64,000 nt of DNA from CAZOWM01 sp964583615 (lineage in GTDB: Bacteria; Spirochaetota; B62-G9; DRHN01). Under the pieces are notes generated by a model. The model was not told the DNA's origin. It saw nothing but the letters and a program-made list of their open reading frames with translations, and made no database searches. The stretch lies in the NCBI GenBank assembly GCA_964583615.1, contig CAZOWM010000003.1:43472-107471 (forward strand), read 5' to 3'. Both the position numbers and the translations under genes were made by a program. How positions within the stretch are numbered: the stretch's first letter is position 1; every line of letters begins with the position of its first letter. This document shows positions 9,145 to 17,642 of this stretch, one piece after another.

Positions 9145-10233
9145 CTATCCGTGTTTATTCGCAAACCGCCTCATAAAATCTGCAACCCTCTCTATGTCTT
9201 CCACTCCGTGACTATTGTATATGGATATCCGAATCCCTCCCACCGAGCGATGCCCCTTGATTCCGATGATTCCTTCCGATGCTGCATCCTCGATAAACCG
9301 TGCCTCGAGCGTGTCGTCTGTGAGATTGAAAGTGATGTTCATATCCGAACGGCTCTCCTTTTCAACCCGCGACAAAAAGAACGGGGAATTCTCGTCGATG
9401 AGTGTGTAGAGTATTTCAGCCTTTTTTTTGTTCTGCGCTTCGATGAAATCAAGCCCTCCTTTTTTCTCTACCCACTTCAGCATGTTTCTCATCATATACA
9501 CGCAGAAGCAGCAGGGCGTATTATAGAGAGAGTTTTTCTCAACGAGCGTCCTGTAACTGAGAATATCAGGGAGTGAAGGGAGTGCCCTTTTCACTAAGTC
9601 GTCCCGTATGAGCACAACCGTGACGCCGGCAGGCCCGAGATTTTTCTGCGCCCCCGCATAAATCAATCCAATACCGGAAAAATCAATTCTTCTGGAGAAT
9701 ATATCGCTCGACATGTCCGCAACAATGGGAACTCCCTCAATATCGGGGAACTCTCTCCATTGTGTTCCAAAAATCGTATTGTTTGAGGTGAGGTGGCAGT
9801 AAACCGAGCCCTTTACAATATGTATCTCATCCTGTTTCGGTATACGGAAATATTTCCCTTCGGCCTCTGTAGACACGGCAAGATGGACCTCTTTCAGGGT
9901 TTTTGCGGTCTTGTATGCATTGTTTGAAAACCGCCCTGTAACAATATAGTCAGCCGCATCGCCCTCTCCGAGCAGATTCATCGGTATCATCGCAAACTGC
10001 AGCGACGCTCCCCCCTGCAGAAGAAGAATGTGAAAATTTCTTGGAATACCGTAGAGCCCTCGCAAAAGTTCAATTGCTTCCTGATGAACCGCACTGTATT
10101 CCTTTGAACGATGGCTTATCTCCAAAACGGACATACCGGTTCCGCCCCAGTCCAGAAGCTCTCTCTGCGCCTGCTCGAGTGTTTCTAACGGCAGAGCCGA
10201 AGGACCCGGGTAAAAATTCATTACTCTTTTCAT
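9145..10233 (-). CDS. serC: Phosphoserine aminotransferase
   Basis: PLP enzyme converting phosphohydroxypyruvate plus glutamate to phosphoserine. The start MNFYPGPSALPLETLEQAQ and the segment GTGMSVLEISHRSKEY are diagnostic. The PLP lysine is in GAQKNLGPAGVTVV, and the C-terminal motif GHRSVGGIRISIYN is complete. I chose the ATG at 10233 rather than 10248 because GGAGG lies 8 nt upstream and because this ATG overlaps the stop of the preceding small ORF in an ATGA arrangement. Length is about 362 residues, normal for SerC. It is the first recognisable enzyme gene of the operon. Confidence 0.96.
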   Translation of the reverse strand: MKRVMNFYPGPSALPLETLEQAQRELLDWGGTGMSVLEISHRSKEYSAVHQEAIELLRGLYGIPRNFHILLLQGGASLQFAMIPMNLLGEGDAADYIVTGRFSNNAYKTAKTLKEVHLAVSTEAEGKYFRIPKQDEIHIVKGSVYCHLTSNNTIFGTQWREFPDIEGVPIVADMSSDIFSRRIDFSGIGLIYAGAQKNLGPAGVTVVLIRDDLVKRALPSLPDILSYRTLVEKNSLYNTPCCFCVYMMRNMLKWVEKKGGLDFIEAQNKKKAEILYTLIDENSPFFLSRVEKESRSDMNITFNLTDDTLEARFIEDAASEGIIGIKGHRSVGGIRISIYNSHGVEDIERVADFMRRFANKHG

Positions 10234-10529
10234 CGTCTGTTCCTCCATATGAACTGTGCTGCATATCGGTCAAACTTCGCCCTGATCTCGTTTGACCGTT
10301 CTTCCGTTTCTTCCAGTTTCATCTCCTTGCAGTGATAGCCGAACATACCTTTCATGGTGATTAACCATAGGATTCCCATTTTCAACAGCGCATACGGGCC
10401 TGCACCGCCTTTGATGATGAGAATGGGCATCGAACCGCTCCGGCGATTTGCGGTGAGATGAAAATACTCTCGCAATCCACCCTTCAAATATCGCTCGATC
10501 TTATCTTCTCGTGGACCGCAAGTTGGCAT
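10230..10529 (-). CDS. Small hypothetical protein translationally coupled to serC
   Basis: A 99-residue ORF with no family I recognise. Its stop overlaps the serC start (ATGA), and it follows an AT-rich promoter-like region, so it is probably the first cistron of the serine/glycine operon. It has a basic N-terminus, a hydrophobic centre (PYALLKMGILWLITMKG) and a charged C-terminus rich in Glu and Arg. No strong Shine-Dalgarno precedes the ATG at 10529; internal starts are possible. It could be a leader or coupling peptide, a small membrane-associated protein, or a fortuitous frame. Confidence 0.45.
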   Translation of the reverse strand: MPTCGPREDKIERYLKGGLREYFHLTANRRSGSMPILIIKGGAGPYALLKMGILWLITMKGMFGYHCKEMKLEETEERSNEIRAKFDRYAAQFIWRNRR

Positions 10530-10565
10530 ATAGGTTCTCTCTATGGGATGATTAATATTTATTCT

Positions 10566-10594
10566 AATTTTTACATAATATTATATATTGTCAA
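10566..10594 (-). promoter_or_regulatory. Candidate sigma-70 promoter for the serine/glycine operon
   Basis: On the minus strand an exact TTGACA lies at 10594-10589 in a very AT-rich stretch (10550-10640), followed by A/T-only sequence where a -10 element is expected. The -10 match is poor at 16-17 nt spacing (AAAAAT/AAAATT), so the assignment is tentative. It would start transcription just upstream of the small ORF at 10529. I looked for glycine-riboswitch consensus segments in 10530-10775 and saw none. Confidence 0.35.
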
Positions 10595-10758
10595 GCAAAA
10601 TTACGTTATCAGAATTAAATATTATATATTTTACGAAATTAACGGATTCGGTGTGTATTCATTCGATCTCGCGATATCCACGTTCAGCGTCTCTTGCGGT
10701 CTTATTGTAGTATACACTGAAGAGAGCAAAAAGGCATATACTTTTCAGGAGTATGGGG

Positions 10759-10774
10759 CGCCCTGATTCGGGCG
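10759..10774 (-). terminator. Short GC hairpin just after csrA
   Basis: CGCCC (10759-10763) and GGGCG (10770-10774) form a 5-bp stem with a 6-nt loop directly after the csrA stop codon. There is no T-run after it on the minus strand, so it is not a canonical intrinsic terminator. It may stabilise the transcript end or work with Rho. Confidence 0.3.
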
Positions 10775-10775
10775 T

Positions 10776-11051
10776 TCACTCGGAGTGTTTCTTTTTATGG
10801 GGAGGATGTTCGGAGGTTTTTTTCTTTTTTTCGAAAAAGCCTCCTATATCTCCGATCCTGTCGATGGATAATTTCGAGGCGTCGATGTTTTCCTTCTGGA
10901 TCGCAAGGTACACCTCTTTTCTGTGCACCTTGATATCCCGGGGGGCTTTAATACCGAGCTTGACCTGGTCACCTTTTACTTCGATGACGCTCACCTCAAC
11001 AGAGTCCCCGATCATGATGCTTTCGTTGCGTTTCCGCGTGAGAACAAGCAT
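10776..11051 (-). CDS. csrA: Carbon storage regulator CsrA
   Basis: Dimeric RNA-binding translational repressor that binds GGA motifs and in flagellated bacteria controls flagellin mRNA. The core MLVLTRKRNESIMIGDSVEV and the segment VKLGIKAPRDIKVHRKEVY are fully conserved. At 91 residues it is longer than the usual 60-75; the extra tail (from about residue 70) is Lys/His-rich, with KKKK and HKKKH runs. Its ATG overlaps the fliW stop by one base (TGATG), so the two are translationally coupled. FliW is its protein antagonist, giving the known flagellin-FliW-CsrA partner switch. Confidence 0.97.
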   Translation of the reverse strand: MLVLTRKRNESIMIGDSVEVSVIEVKGDQVKLGIKAPRDIKVHRKEVYLAIQKENIDASKLSIDRIGDIGGFFEKKKKTSEHPPHKKKHSE

Positions 11052-11509
11052 CAGCCGGTCTCCCTGAGAACGGCTTTTTTCTTTTTCATTTCCTCGAGAA
11101 TATAGTGCTTCACTCCGTACGAGTCGTTCTCTGAAATGACCTGTTTTGCCGTTCTCGTACGCCTGTTTATGAGGATCGGTCCCATCAGATTTGCAGAGAT
11201 CTTCGAGTGATCTTCGGGCACGGTCACAATCGCGAAATCGAGGAGGTCATCCTTCGATTTCAGGTTCAGAGCGTCCAAATCTGACACCTTTACCTCGATC
11301 TCGTAATCTTTTCGGAAAATACGGGGGTCCATAATGAGAAACGCGAGCTCCGGATACTCCTCGGACTGGAGCCAGTAAAACGGGCCTTCTCGGGAATCGA
11401 GGAGAAAATAATTCAAAATACCCTCGAAACCAATGATTCCTTCCGGAAAACGGATCCTCTGGTGCTCGTCAACTTCAATTTCTCCATAAGGTTTTGTCTT
11501 GATCTTCAT
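11051..11509 (-). CDS. fliW: Flagellar assembly factor FliW
   Basis: FliW binds either flagellin or CsrA and so couples flagellin export to flagellin translation. Family signatures are GEIEVDEHQRIRFPEGIIGFE, YPELAFLIMDPRIF and the terminal region LMGPILINRRTRTAKQ. I chose the ATG at 11509 because AGGAG lies 8 nt upstream; the upstream in-frame GTG at 11518 overlaps that site. The product has about 152 residues. It follows flgL by 12 nt and overlaps csrA by 1 nt. Confidence 0.97.
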   Translation of the reverse strand: MKIKTKPYGEIEVDEHQRIRFPEGIIGFEGILNYFLLDSREGPFYWLQSEEYPELAFLIMDPRIFRKDYEIEVKVSDLDALNLKSKDDLLDFAIVTVPEDHSKISANLMGPILINRRTRTAKQVISENDSYGVKHYILEEMKKKKAVLRETG

Positions 11510-11521
11510 ACGTTGCACTCC

Positions 11522-12757
11522 TTACCGCAGGAAATCTAAAAGAGTTGGCTGTATAATGCGGGCCGAAACCCCGAGAGCAGACCTGTATGCGAGCTCCAGC
11601 GTTTTCAGCTTTGTGATCTGCTCAGCCACATCAACATCCTCATTTTTCGAGAGAATATCCTCAAAATCGGTTCTGTCGTGGATAATCCTCATCTTGACTA
11701 TGTCGAGCCTGTTTGCCCGCGCACCAAGCTCCGCACGGTATTTGAGGATGTTCTCGAGCGCGAGGTCCATTCCTCCAAGCGCCCTGCTGCCGAGGTCCTC
11801 GACATCATTCATATAGAGGGAATCTCGGAGACGCTTTACCATGTCAAACACACTTCCACCGAAATGGCGCGCAGTTGGAGAGATGTTCTTCGGCGGAGTG
11901 TCACCGGAGATGACACCAAGGTCACGCATTACCGTGCTGCCCTTTATGTCTTCAACCCAGATATCACGGGCTGAAGAGGTTTCGAGAATGATTCCTCCAT
12001 TCATTCTATTTACCGAAGCCCGGATGGGTATCTGCGCGTTGTTCAACCTTTGCACGATCATTTCGATGTTGTCCCCTGCCTTGAGCGGTACCTCCACGCC
12101 ATTGATTCTCACGGTCGAGTCTGCCGGGACAATGTAGTCTGTCGCGTCAACCGAGGAAAACACCGAAACATTTTCTGCCCAGAACGCCTCGTTTCCGGGA
12201 ACGTTCACAGAAACGATCGACTCGCGGCTAATTTCTCTGTTGAGCTTTCCCATATCTCCGAAATACTCAACAGTATCCACCACATCCCTTCCTGCATATT
12301 TAAAAAACGTTCTCCTTACCTTGAAGGGATCCTCGAGTGTATCGTTTCCCGCGAAAAGCGCCTTACCCTTGTACTTCGTATTCGCGATACTGATAAGCTC
12401 TTCGAGCAGATCCTCCACCTCTGCGGCGATTTTCGCCCTATCCTCTTTTGTGTATATACCGTTCGCCCCCTGGACTCCGAGCTCCCGGATTCTCTGCAGT
12501 ATATCCGTTGCACTCCCGAGAGCGGCGTCAGCGAGGTTCAGCCTGGCCTTTCCGTCATCGACATTTTTCTCAAACTGTTCAAGTTCGAAGAGGACCCTGT
12601 TGTACCCTATGGAGTGGCCCACTTCCACCGGGTTTTCTCTGGGAAGGCGGTTTTTCCGCCCTGTCGCTACGTTGTTCTGAATATTCAGCATCTTCTCAGC
12701 GTTTCTCTTTACAATGTTAATCAGATTGTCGCCGATCATGCCGGATGTTACGCGCAT
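11522..12757 (-). CDS. flgL: Flagellar hook-associated protein FlgL (HAP3)
   Basis: Hook-filament junction protein exported through the flagellar type III system and placed between FlgK and the filament. The N-terminal flagellin-like helices (MRVTSGMIGDNLINIVKRN, NVATGRKNRLPRENPVEV) and the C-terminal helix (DVDVAEQITKLKTLELAYRS) match the family. Length is 411 residues. It lies 38 nt after flgK. The central region is the variable surface domain. In spirochaetes the filament is periplasmic, so the junction would be periplasmic if the lineage call is right. Confidence 0.96.
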   Translation of the reverse strand: MRVTSGMIGDNLINIVKRNAEKMLNIQNNVATGRKNRLPRENPVEVGHSIGYNRVLFELEQFEKNVDDGKARLNLADAALGSATDILQRIRELGVQGANGIYTKEDRAKIAAEVEDLLEELISIANTKYKGKALFAGNDTLEDPFKVRRTFFKYAGRDVVDTVEYFGDMGKLNREISRESIVSVNVPGNEAFWAENVSVFSSVDATDYIVPADSTVRINGVEVPLKAGDNIEMIVQRLNNAQIPIRASVNRMNGGIILETSSARDIWVEDIKGSTVMRDLGVISGDTPPKNISPTARHFGGSVFDMVKRLRDSLYMNDVEDLGSRALGGMDLALENILKYRAELGARANRLDIVKMRIIHDRTDFEDILSKNEDVDVAEQITKLKTLELAYRSALGVSARIIQPTLLDFLR

Positions 12758-12795
12758 TGTTTATCATACCTCCATAAAAAATATGCCCAGAACTT

Positions 12796-14655
12796 CTACA
12801 GCATTCTGTTGATCAGCACCTCGAGCATTTTGTTCACCTCTGTCACAAACCTGGCTGCAGCTGCATAGCCGTGCTGGAACTTGACGAGGTTCACAAGTTC
12901 TTCATCGATGTTGACCCCCGATATTGACTTTCTTAGATTTGTCAGGTTTTCAACGATCAGGGTACGGTTACTTTTCTCATTTTCTGCGCTTTCGCCCTTC
13001 AAACCCGTGTGCGTTATGAGCGCTTGATAGTATTCGTTGAGCGTCTGGCTTCCCCCGATCATTACTCTGTCAAACCGCAATCCCGCAATTTTGAGTGCAT
13101 TGTCGCCGTTTCCTGCACCGTCCGCAACATCCGGAATCTCGTCACCGTTCGCATCGGTGCCGGTGCTCGCTGCAATCGACTCCACTTCGTTGACAATTCC
13201 TTCTGAGAGTGATATCCACGAGGAAGGGTGTGCCTTCGGGGTGACCGTATATGTTCCTGAAATAGCCTCCGTCATTCCAGGTGCACGGTAATCAAATGCC
13301 CCATCCTCTCCCCGCGCAGCGAGTACCCCCGCATACTGCCCGAGGAAATCGCCGGAATCCTCGAGGTGGGTGATAAAAAACTCAGCAGTGTCCGACCGTG
13401 CAACAAGACGGCCCTCACTGTTGAGAACAAACTTTATGTTCGCCCCTGAATTGTTCACCTTCATGACGATATCGGCAATTCTATCCGTTTCGGTGTATTC
13501 AACTTGAATGCCGTTGTTCAAAGTAATGCTTCCCCGGATGCCCGCAACGTCATCCGTGTCAATAACCCGGGTTCCGGTAATCCGGTATAGTGCGGTTCCG
13601 TCAACGATACCGTCGCGGTTGAAGTCATGATCTCCTGTCTGATTTATTGCAATAGGGATCTCCTTGAAAAAGTCTATTCCGGTTCTCAGGTTGAGACCGA
13701 ACCCTTTGCGGTGAATCTCGTTCACCATGTCCATCAAGCTGAACGCAAATGTGTCGAGAGAGTCGATCTGATACTTCAACTCGACGTCCCTCGCTTCGAG
13801 GAGAGCTTTGAGCTCCCCTGACCTGAGCTCGAGTGGGGAGCCGTCCTCCCTCCACACAACATCGGAATACCCCTCGTTTTGCGGGTTCGTCCTCAACTCA
13901 AGCTGTTCATAGTGCTTCCCCTGCACGAGATGTTTTCCGCCGATGTACACAAAATATTCATCTCTGTCGCTCCTACCGATGTGTATGTTTACATACTCGG
14001 AGAGCTTTTCGGAGAGCAGATCACGTTTGTCCCAGAGATCATTGGGATTATCGCCCGCGGCTTCAGAACGGAGGATCTCTCCGTTAAGCTTTGCGATCTG
14101 CCGTGCCAGAGAGTTGATTTCCTCTACACGCGCCTGCACCGCCATTTCGATATTGTCCCGTATGGCTTTCAGTGCAGTGTAGTTCGCATTGAGTTGCCGT
14201 GTGAGTGCATCACCGTACTCCCTTACCGATTGACGAACCCCGATTTCCTCGGGGTTGTTTGCCAGCGCCTGCCAGGATGCCCAGAACTTGTCGAGAAGGT
14301 ACATTATGCTTCTGTCAGTCGGTTCATTATGCACGAGTTCCACCTTATAAAGCCAGTCGTTCATCCCTCTCCAGAAAGCAAGGTCGTTGGTTTCCTTGAG
14401 AATTCGATCTTCGAGGAGCATATCCCGTGCCCGAAGTATTTTTTCCACCTGGACTCCCTGCCCGATCTGGCCTGGCGTCATCTCTCTTGTCAATCCCGGG
14501 ATATAGAGAGGATCGAACACTTCCAGGGTAATCTTCTGACGTGAATAACCTTCTGTTTCCGTGTTTGCAACATTGTGGCCCGTCACATGCAGCGCCGCCT
14601 GATGCGTTATGAGCCCCCGTTTCCCCAGCTCTATACCAGCAAACGTGGATTCCAT
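12796..14655 (-). CDS. flgK: Flagellar hook-associated protein FlgK (HAP1)
   Basis: First hook-filament junction protein, 619 residues. The N-terminus (FAGIELGKRGLITHQAAL, GHNVANTETEGYSRQK) and C-terminus (GVNIDEELVNLVKFQHGYAAAAR) are the conserved flagellar rod/hook coiled-coil segments. The middle carries two Asp/Asn/Gly-rich loops that look like EF-hand or dockerin-type calcium loops: DFNRDGIVDG near residue 342 and TDANGDEIPDVADG near residue 502. It lies between flgN and flgL, with 13 and 38 nt gaps. Confidence 0.97.
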   Translation of the reverse strand: MESTFAGIELGKRGLITHQAALHVTGHNVANTETEGYSRQKITLEVFDPLYIPGLTREMTPGQIGQGVQVEKILRARDMLLEDRILKETNDLAFWRGMNDWLYKVELVHNEPTDRSIMYLLDKFWASWQALANNPEEIGVRQSVREYGDALTRQLNANYTALKAIRDNIEMAVQARVEEINSLARQIAKLNGEILRSEAAGDNPNDLWDKRDLLSEKLSEYVNIHIGRSDRDEYFVYIGGKHLVQGKHYEQLELRTNPQNEGYSDVVWREDGSPLELRSGELKALLEARDVELKYQIDSLDTFAFSLMDMVNEIHRKGFGLNLRTGIDFFKEIPIAINQTGDHDFNRDGIVDGTALYRITGTRVIDTDDVAGIRGSITLNNGIQVEYTETDRIADIVMKVNNSGANIKFVLNSEGRLVARSDTAEFFITHLEDSGDFLGQYAGVLAARGEDGAFDYRAPGMTEAISGTYTVTPKAHPSSWISLSEGIVNEVESIAASTGTDANGDEIPDVADGAGNGDNALKIAGLRFDRVMIGGSQTLNEYYQALITHTGLKGESAENEKSNRTLIVENLTNLRKSISGVNIDEELVNLVKFQHGYAAAARFVTEVNKMLEVLINRML

Positions 14656-14668
14656 TTTCTCACCTCTC

Positions 14669-15160
14669 TCATGCCTTTACATCAAATACAAAAGAAGAAA
14701 CCTTTTTCCCTGAGGGGCTTTCCTTCCCGTTTACGGAATAGGTATTCCCCTTTGCCCCCATGCGGGAAAAAAGTGAGATGGAAAAATCGACAATCTCAAG
14801 ACTGTTTTTAAGCAGTTTTTCTATATTCGCATTCAAAACCTTCTGCTCTTTTATCAGTGCAATCAGACGGGTGCTGCTCTTCTCAAGCTCGTCGTGCAGA
14901 CCGGCAGGAAGAGAAAGCTTTACGTCGGAAAGTGTTGCCTCTTTTCGGCCGCACAGCTTTTCGAGTATGTCGAGACGAACCTGCTCGGTATTCTCAATCT
15001 TTTTCAGAATATCTCTGCTATGGGAAAGGTATGCTTCGAGCCCTTTCCAGTCCTGATTGACGATCGCGGAGAGCTTTTTCTGCTCAAAACTCAGCAGCTC
15101 TTTGTGCTGCCCTATGAGCACATCAAGTACCATCAGGAGTTCTCTCATGATCTTTTCCAT
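14669..15160 (-). CDS. flgN: FlgN-type flagellar export chaperone
   Basis: A 163-residue, almost wholly helical protein rich in Leu, Glu and Lys, positioned immediately before flgK as FlgN is in most genomes. FlgN proteins bind the C-terminal helices of FlgK and FlgL and escort them to the export gate. Features seen are the coiled-coil-like segment LSFEQKKLSAIVNQDWKGLE and LIALIKEQKVLNANIEKLL. The family is weakly conserved, so the name rests on both sequence character and position. Confidence 0.85.
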   Translation of the reverse strand: MEKIMRELLMVLDVLIGQHKELLSFEQKKLSAIVNQDWKGLEAYLSHSRDILKKIENTEQVRLDILEKLCGRKEATLSDVKLSLPAGLHDELEKSSTRLIALIKEQKVLNANIEKLLKNSLEIVDFSISLFSRMGAKGNTYSVNGKESPSGKKVSSFVFDVKA

Positions 15161-15190
15161 GGCCTATCCTCAGACGTATTCTTTATCTTA

Positions 15191-15198
15191 GTTTCGGC
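15191..15198 (-). promoter_or_regulatory. Possible sigma-28-like -10 element for the flgN operon
   Basis: GCCGAAAC on the minus strand resembles the flagellar sigma-28 -10 consensus GCCGATAA (6 of 8 bases) and lies 30 nt upstream of the flgN start. No good -35 (TAAA-type) box is present at the right distance, so this is weak. Confidence 0.25.
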
Positions 15199-15205
15199 GA
15201 TATTT

Positions 15206-15235
15206 TTGATTTCATAATAGGGATTATTGTATATA
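15206..15235 (+). promoter_or_regulatory. Candidate sigma-70 promoter for the DMT transporter gene
   Basis: TTGATT at 15206-15211 and TATATA at 15230-15235 are separated by 18 nt. A GAGGAG Shine-Dalgarno-like sequence follows before the ATG at 15267. It lies in the 106-nt divergent gap shared with the flgN operon. Confidence 0.4.
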
Positions 15236-15266
15236 TTCCACCCATTCTGAAGAGGAGCACCGCTAC

Positions 15267-16163
15267 ATGCAGGATATGCGTTCGCAGGTTTTTGCACACC
15301 TCGCTCTTGTATTCACCGTACTATTCTGGGGGATGTCGTTTGTGAGCACGAAGATGGTTCTCAATACGGGGTTCCCACCGGTGACAATCGCCCTCATCCG
15401 TTTTTCCATTGCCGGATGTATACTCTTTCCTCTGCAAAAATTGCTGGCGCCTTCGGATAAATTCAAGCCGCGGACCGTCGTTTACATGATGCTCGGTGGC
15501 CTCACCGGGGTGACTTTGTATTTTTTCTGTGAAAACAACGGTATCATGCGTACCACCGCGTCAAATGCCGCATTGATCATTGCTACGATTCCGGTGTTCA
15601 CCCTCATCGCAGAGAGGCTATTCTTCAATCACAAGATACGGTTCTATCAGGCGGGAGCGATTCTTTTATCGATCGTCGGTGTGTATTTCCTCATCAATCC
15701 GGACGGCATGGCGGTTTCAGACACGGGCAGTCTTCACGGAAACCTCTTCATGCTTGGTGCGTGTCTTTCGTGGGTGTGCTATATCATTATCAGCAAGAAA
15801 CTTCATGTTCACTATTCGGGACTTGCAATGAGCACCTATCACTCTCTGTTCGGTGCTCTGTTTCTCATTCCCCTCGCCCTCCTTGAGCGGAACGCGTGGG
15901 CGAGAATCGACATGTTTATGTGGATGCACATCCTCTATCTGAGCATTATTTGCTCTGCCGCAGCATATTTTCTCTATCTCTTCGCCCTCTCACGGCTCGA
16001 ACCCACGGTCGTTTCTTCATACATAAATCTCATTCCTGTGACAGGAGCAATCGGCGGTGTGTCGATGCTCGGAGATCGTCTTCTCCCCGTACAGATTCTC
16101 GGAGCCTGCACGGTAATTATTGGTGTGGTTTTTGTAAATCTGCGGTTTCCTCTCCGTGCATGA
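15267..16163 (+). CDS. EamA-family (DMT superfamily) transporter
   Basis: A 298-residue inner-membrane protein with about ten predicted hydrophobic segments, the usual architecture of two tandem EamA repeats. Typical signatures are LVFTVLFWGMSFVSTKMVL at the N-terminus and LSRLEPTVVSSYINLIPVTG in the second repeat. Such proteins usually export metabolites or amino acids, but the substrate cannot be read from sequence. It is transcribed divergently from the flagellar operon with no operon partner. Confidence 0.92.
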   Translation: MQDMRSQVFAHLALVFTVLFWGMSFVSTKMVLNTGFPPVTIALIRFSIAGCILFPLQKLLAPSDKFKPRTVVYMMLGGLTGVTLYFFCENNGIMRTTASNAALIIATIPVFTLIAERLFFNHKIRFYQAGAILLSIVGVYFLINPDGMAVSDTGSLHGNLFMLGACLSWVCYIIISKKLHVHYSGLAMSTYHSLFGALFLIPLALLERNAWARIDMFMWMHILYLSIICSAAAYFLYLFALSRLEPTVVSSYINLIPVTGAIGGVSMLGDRLLPVQILGACTVIIGVVFVNLRFPLRA

Positions 16164-16175
16164 CCCTTTTTTTGC

Positions 16176-16538
16176 TCAATCTACGTTCCACAGGAGAAGT
16201 TTATTCCCTTCCTTATCCTTGAAAGTGCCTGCCGCAATCAGGATAAGGTCCACGAGTGAGCCGATCCCAGCAAGTCCAAACGTGAAAAGCCACAGGATTC
16301 CCGTTCCGATTCTTCCCACATAAAACCGGTGAATACCAAACACGCCGAGAAACCAGCAAAGAAGAATTGCAACGAGCCTCGACTTTTCACTGGCCCCCTC
16401 TTTTCCCTCAAGCTTTTCCTTCAGTGGGCCCAGTGCACGGCCGCATTTCGGGCAGACAACAGCATCCTTATGAATGATTTCTCCGCAATACTCGCAGTAC
16501 TTATTGTCTGATATTATTTCCTGTCCCTCGTTTTCCAT
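16176..16538 (-). CDS. Zinc-ribbon plus TM2-domain membrane protein
   Basis: About 120 residues. The N-terminus has a zinc-ribbon CxxC pair (YCEYCGEI and VCPKCGRALG). The C-terminus is a TM2 domain of two hydrophobic helices with the family motif FLGVFGIHRFYVGRIGTGIL and the LVDLILI segment. Function of TM2 proteins in bacteria is unknown. I chose the ATG at 16538 because GGAGAAAGG lies just upstream; a start 30 nt earlier lacks such a site. It converges on the DMT gene with a 12-nt gap. Confidence 0.9.
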   Translation of the reverse strand: MENEGQEIISDNKYCEYCGEIIHKDAVVCPKCGRALGPLKEKLEGKEGASEKSRLVAILLCWFLGVFGIHRFYVGRIGTGILWLFTFGLAGIGSLVDLILIAAGTFKDKEGNKLLLWNVD

Positions 16539-16739
16539 TTCCTTTCTCCGGTTCCTGTGCTCATACACGGCTCATATAGATTTATTATACGTTGATTATT
16601 ACGGTTGTTCAAAGAATATTCACTTCTCAAAAACAGACAGACACTTTCAGTGAACGCAATTCACTATTCCCGGCCGCAGATCATGTTCACACAGCACACA
16701 CGAAAAGCACCTCGACACAGGCCGGGAAAACGGCGGCAC

Positions 16740-16768
16740 TTGACAAAGGTCTTTTTCCCAGTTATGCT
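16740..16768 (+). promoter_or_regulatory. Sigma-70-type promoter for the enoyl-CoA hydratase-like gene
   Basis: A perfect TTGACA (16740-16745) and TATGCT (16763-16768) are spaced by exactly 17 nt. A GGAGGGAG Shine-Dalgarno follows, then the ATG at 16800. This is one of the cleaner promoter matches in the window. Confidence 0.6.
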
Positions 16769-16799
16769 CGAATCCATCAAAGAGCGGAGGGAGTAAAGT

Positions 16800-17576
16800 A
16801 TGGAATATACAACCGTAAAAGTGGAGATAAAAGATGGAGTGAGTACAGTCACACTGAATTGTCCGGAAAAACTCAATACCTTCAGCACCGCACTCGCCAG
16901 AGAGCTCAACAGCGCGCTGAAGGAGCTCGATGCTGAGAGGGCCGTCCGTGTGGTTGTGATCAGGGGAGAAGGAAAACATTTCTGTGCAGGAATAGACCTC
17001 ACCGAGATGAAGGGGAAAGACACCGTCGGGCTCAGAGAGTGGATCAGGGATATGGACGCGCACAATTTCACCATCGCGCGGATGGAAAAACCTGTCATTG
17101 CCTCTGTTCACGGTGCGGCTGTTGCAAACGGACTCGGACTCGCCTGTGCGTGCGACCTCACCGTGGCTGCTGAAGACGCCCGGTTCGGTGCAACCGCGAT
17201 CAATGTGGGCCTGTACTGTTTTGGGCCGTCTGCTCCACTTTCCCGGTGCGTGGGAAAAAAGAGAGCATTGCAGCTCCTCCTCACGGGAGAGATCATAGAT
17301 GCGCACACAGCTCTGGATTATGGTATTGTAAACCGAGTCGTCGCCAGGGAAAAACTGAATGAAGAAACCCTGGCACTTGCCGCTGAACTCGCAGGGAAAA
17401 GCCCGCTCGCCCTTCGTATGGCAAAATCCTCCTACTACTCCATGTCAGATATGGGATACGAGAAGGCCCTCACATACCTCGGAGAGGTATTCACACTGCT
17501 TTGCTGTACGGACGATGCAAAAGAGGGTGTCGATTCTTTTCTCAACAAGCGAAAACCCGAGTGGAAGGAGCGCTAA
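16800..17576 (+). CDS. Enoyl-CoA hydratase/isomerase family protein
   Basis: Crotonase-fold protein of 258 residues. Signatures are GEGKHFCAGIDLTEM (first oxyanion-hole region), VHGAAVANGLGLACACDLTVAA (second oxyanion-hole Gly region), LLTGEIIDAHTALDYGIVN and KEGVDSFLNKRKPEW. The standard hydratase Glu pair is not clear: the INVGLYCFGPSAPLSR segment resembles the ECHDC3-like subgroup rather than classical hydratases. The exact reaction is therefore uncertain. It stands alone behind its own promoter, with no beta-oxidation genes nearby. Confidence 0.9.
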   Translation: MEYTTVKVEIKDGVSTVTLNCPEKLNTFSTALARELNSALKELDAERAVRVVVIRGEGKHFCAGIDLTEMKGKDTVGLREWIRDMDAHNFTIARMEKPVIASVHGAAVANGLGLACACDLTVAAEDARFGATAINVGLYCFGPSAPLSRCVGKKRALQLLLTGEIIDAHTALDYGIVNRVVAREKLNEETLALAAELAGKSPLALRMAKSSYYSMSDMGYEKALTYLGEVFTLLCCTDDAKEGVDSFLNKRKPEWKER

Positions 17577-17642
17577 TCCTGTTTCCAGGGCTTCGCCTCC
17601 TTCTTTTCACCCCGAACCTGCGGTTGGGACCCCAAAACGGCG

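Noticed and set aside
10530..10775. Glycine riboswitch upstream of the glycine/serine operon
   Set aside because: I looked for the conserved glycine-aptamer segments on the minus strand and found none; only an AT-rich promoter-like region is present.
16592..16936. Frames before the enoyl-CoA hydratase-like gene
   Set aside because: They lack ribosome-binding sites and overlap a good sigma-70 promoter and the true ATG at 16800.
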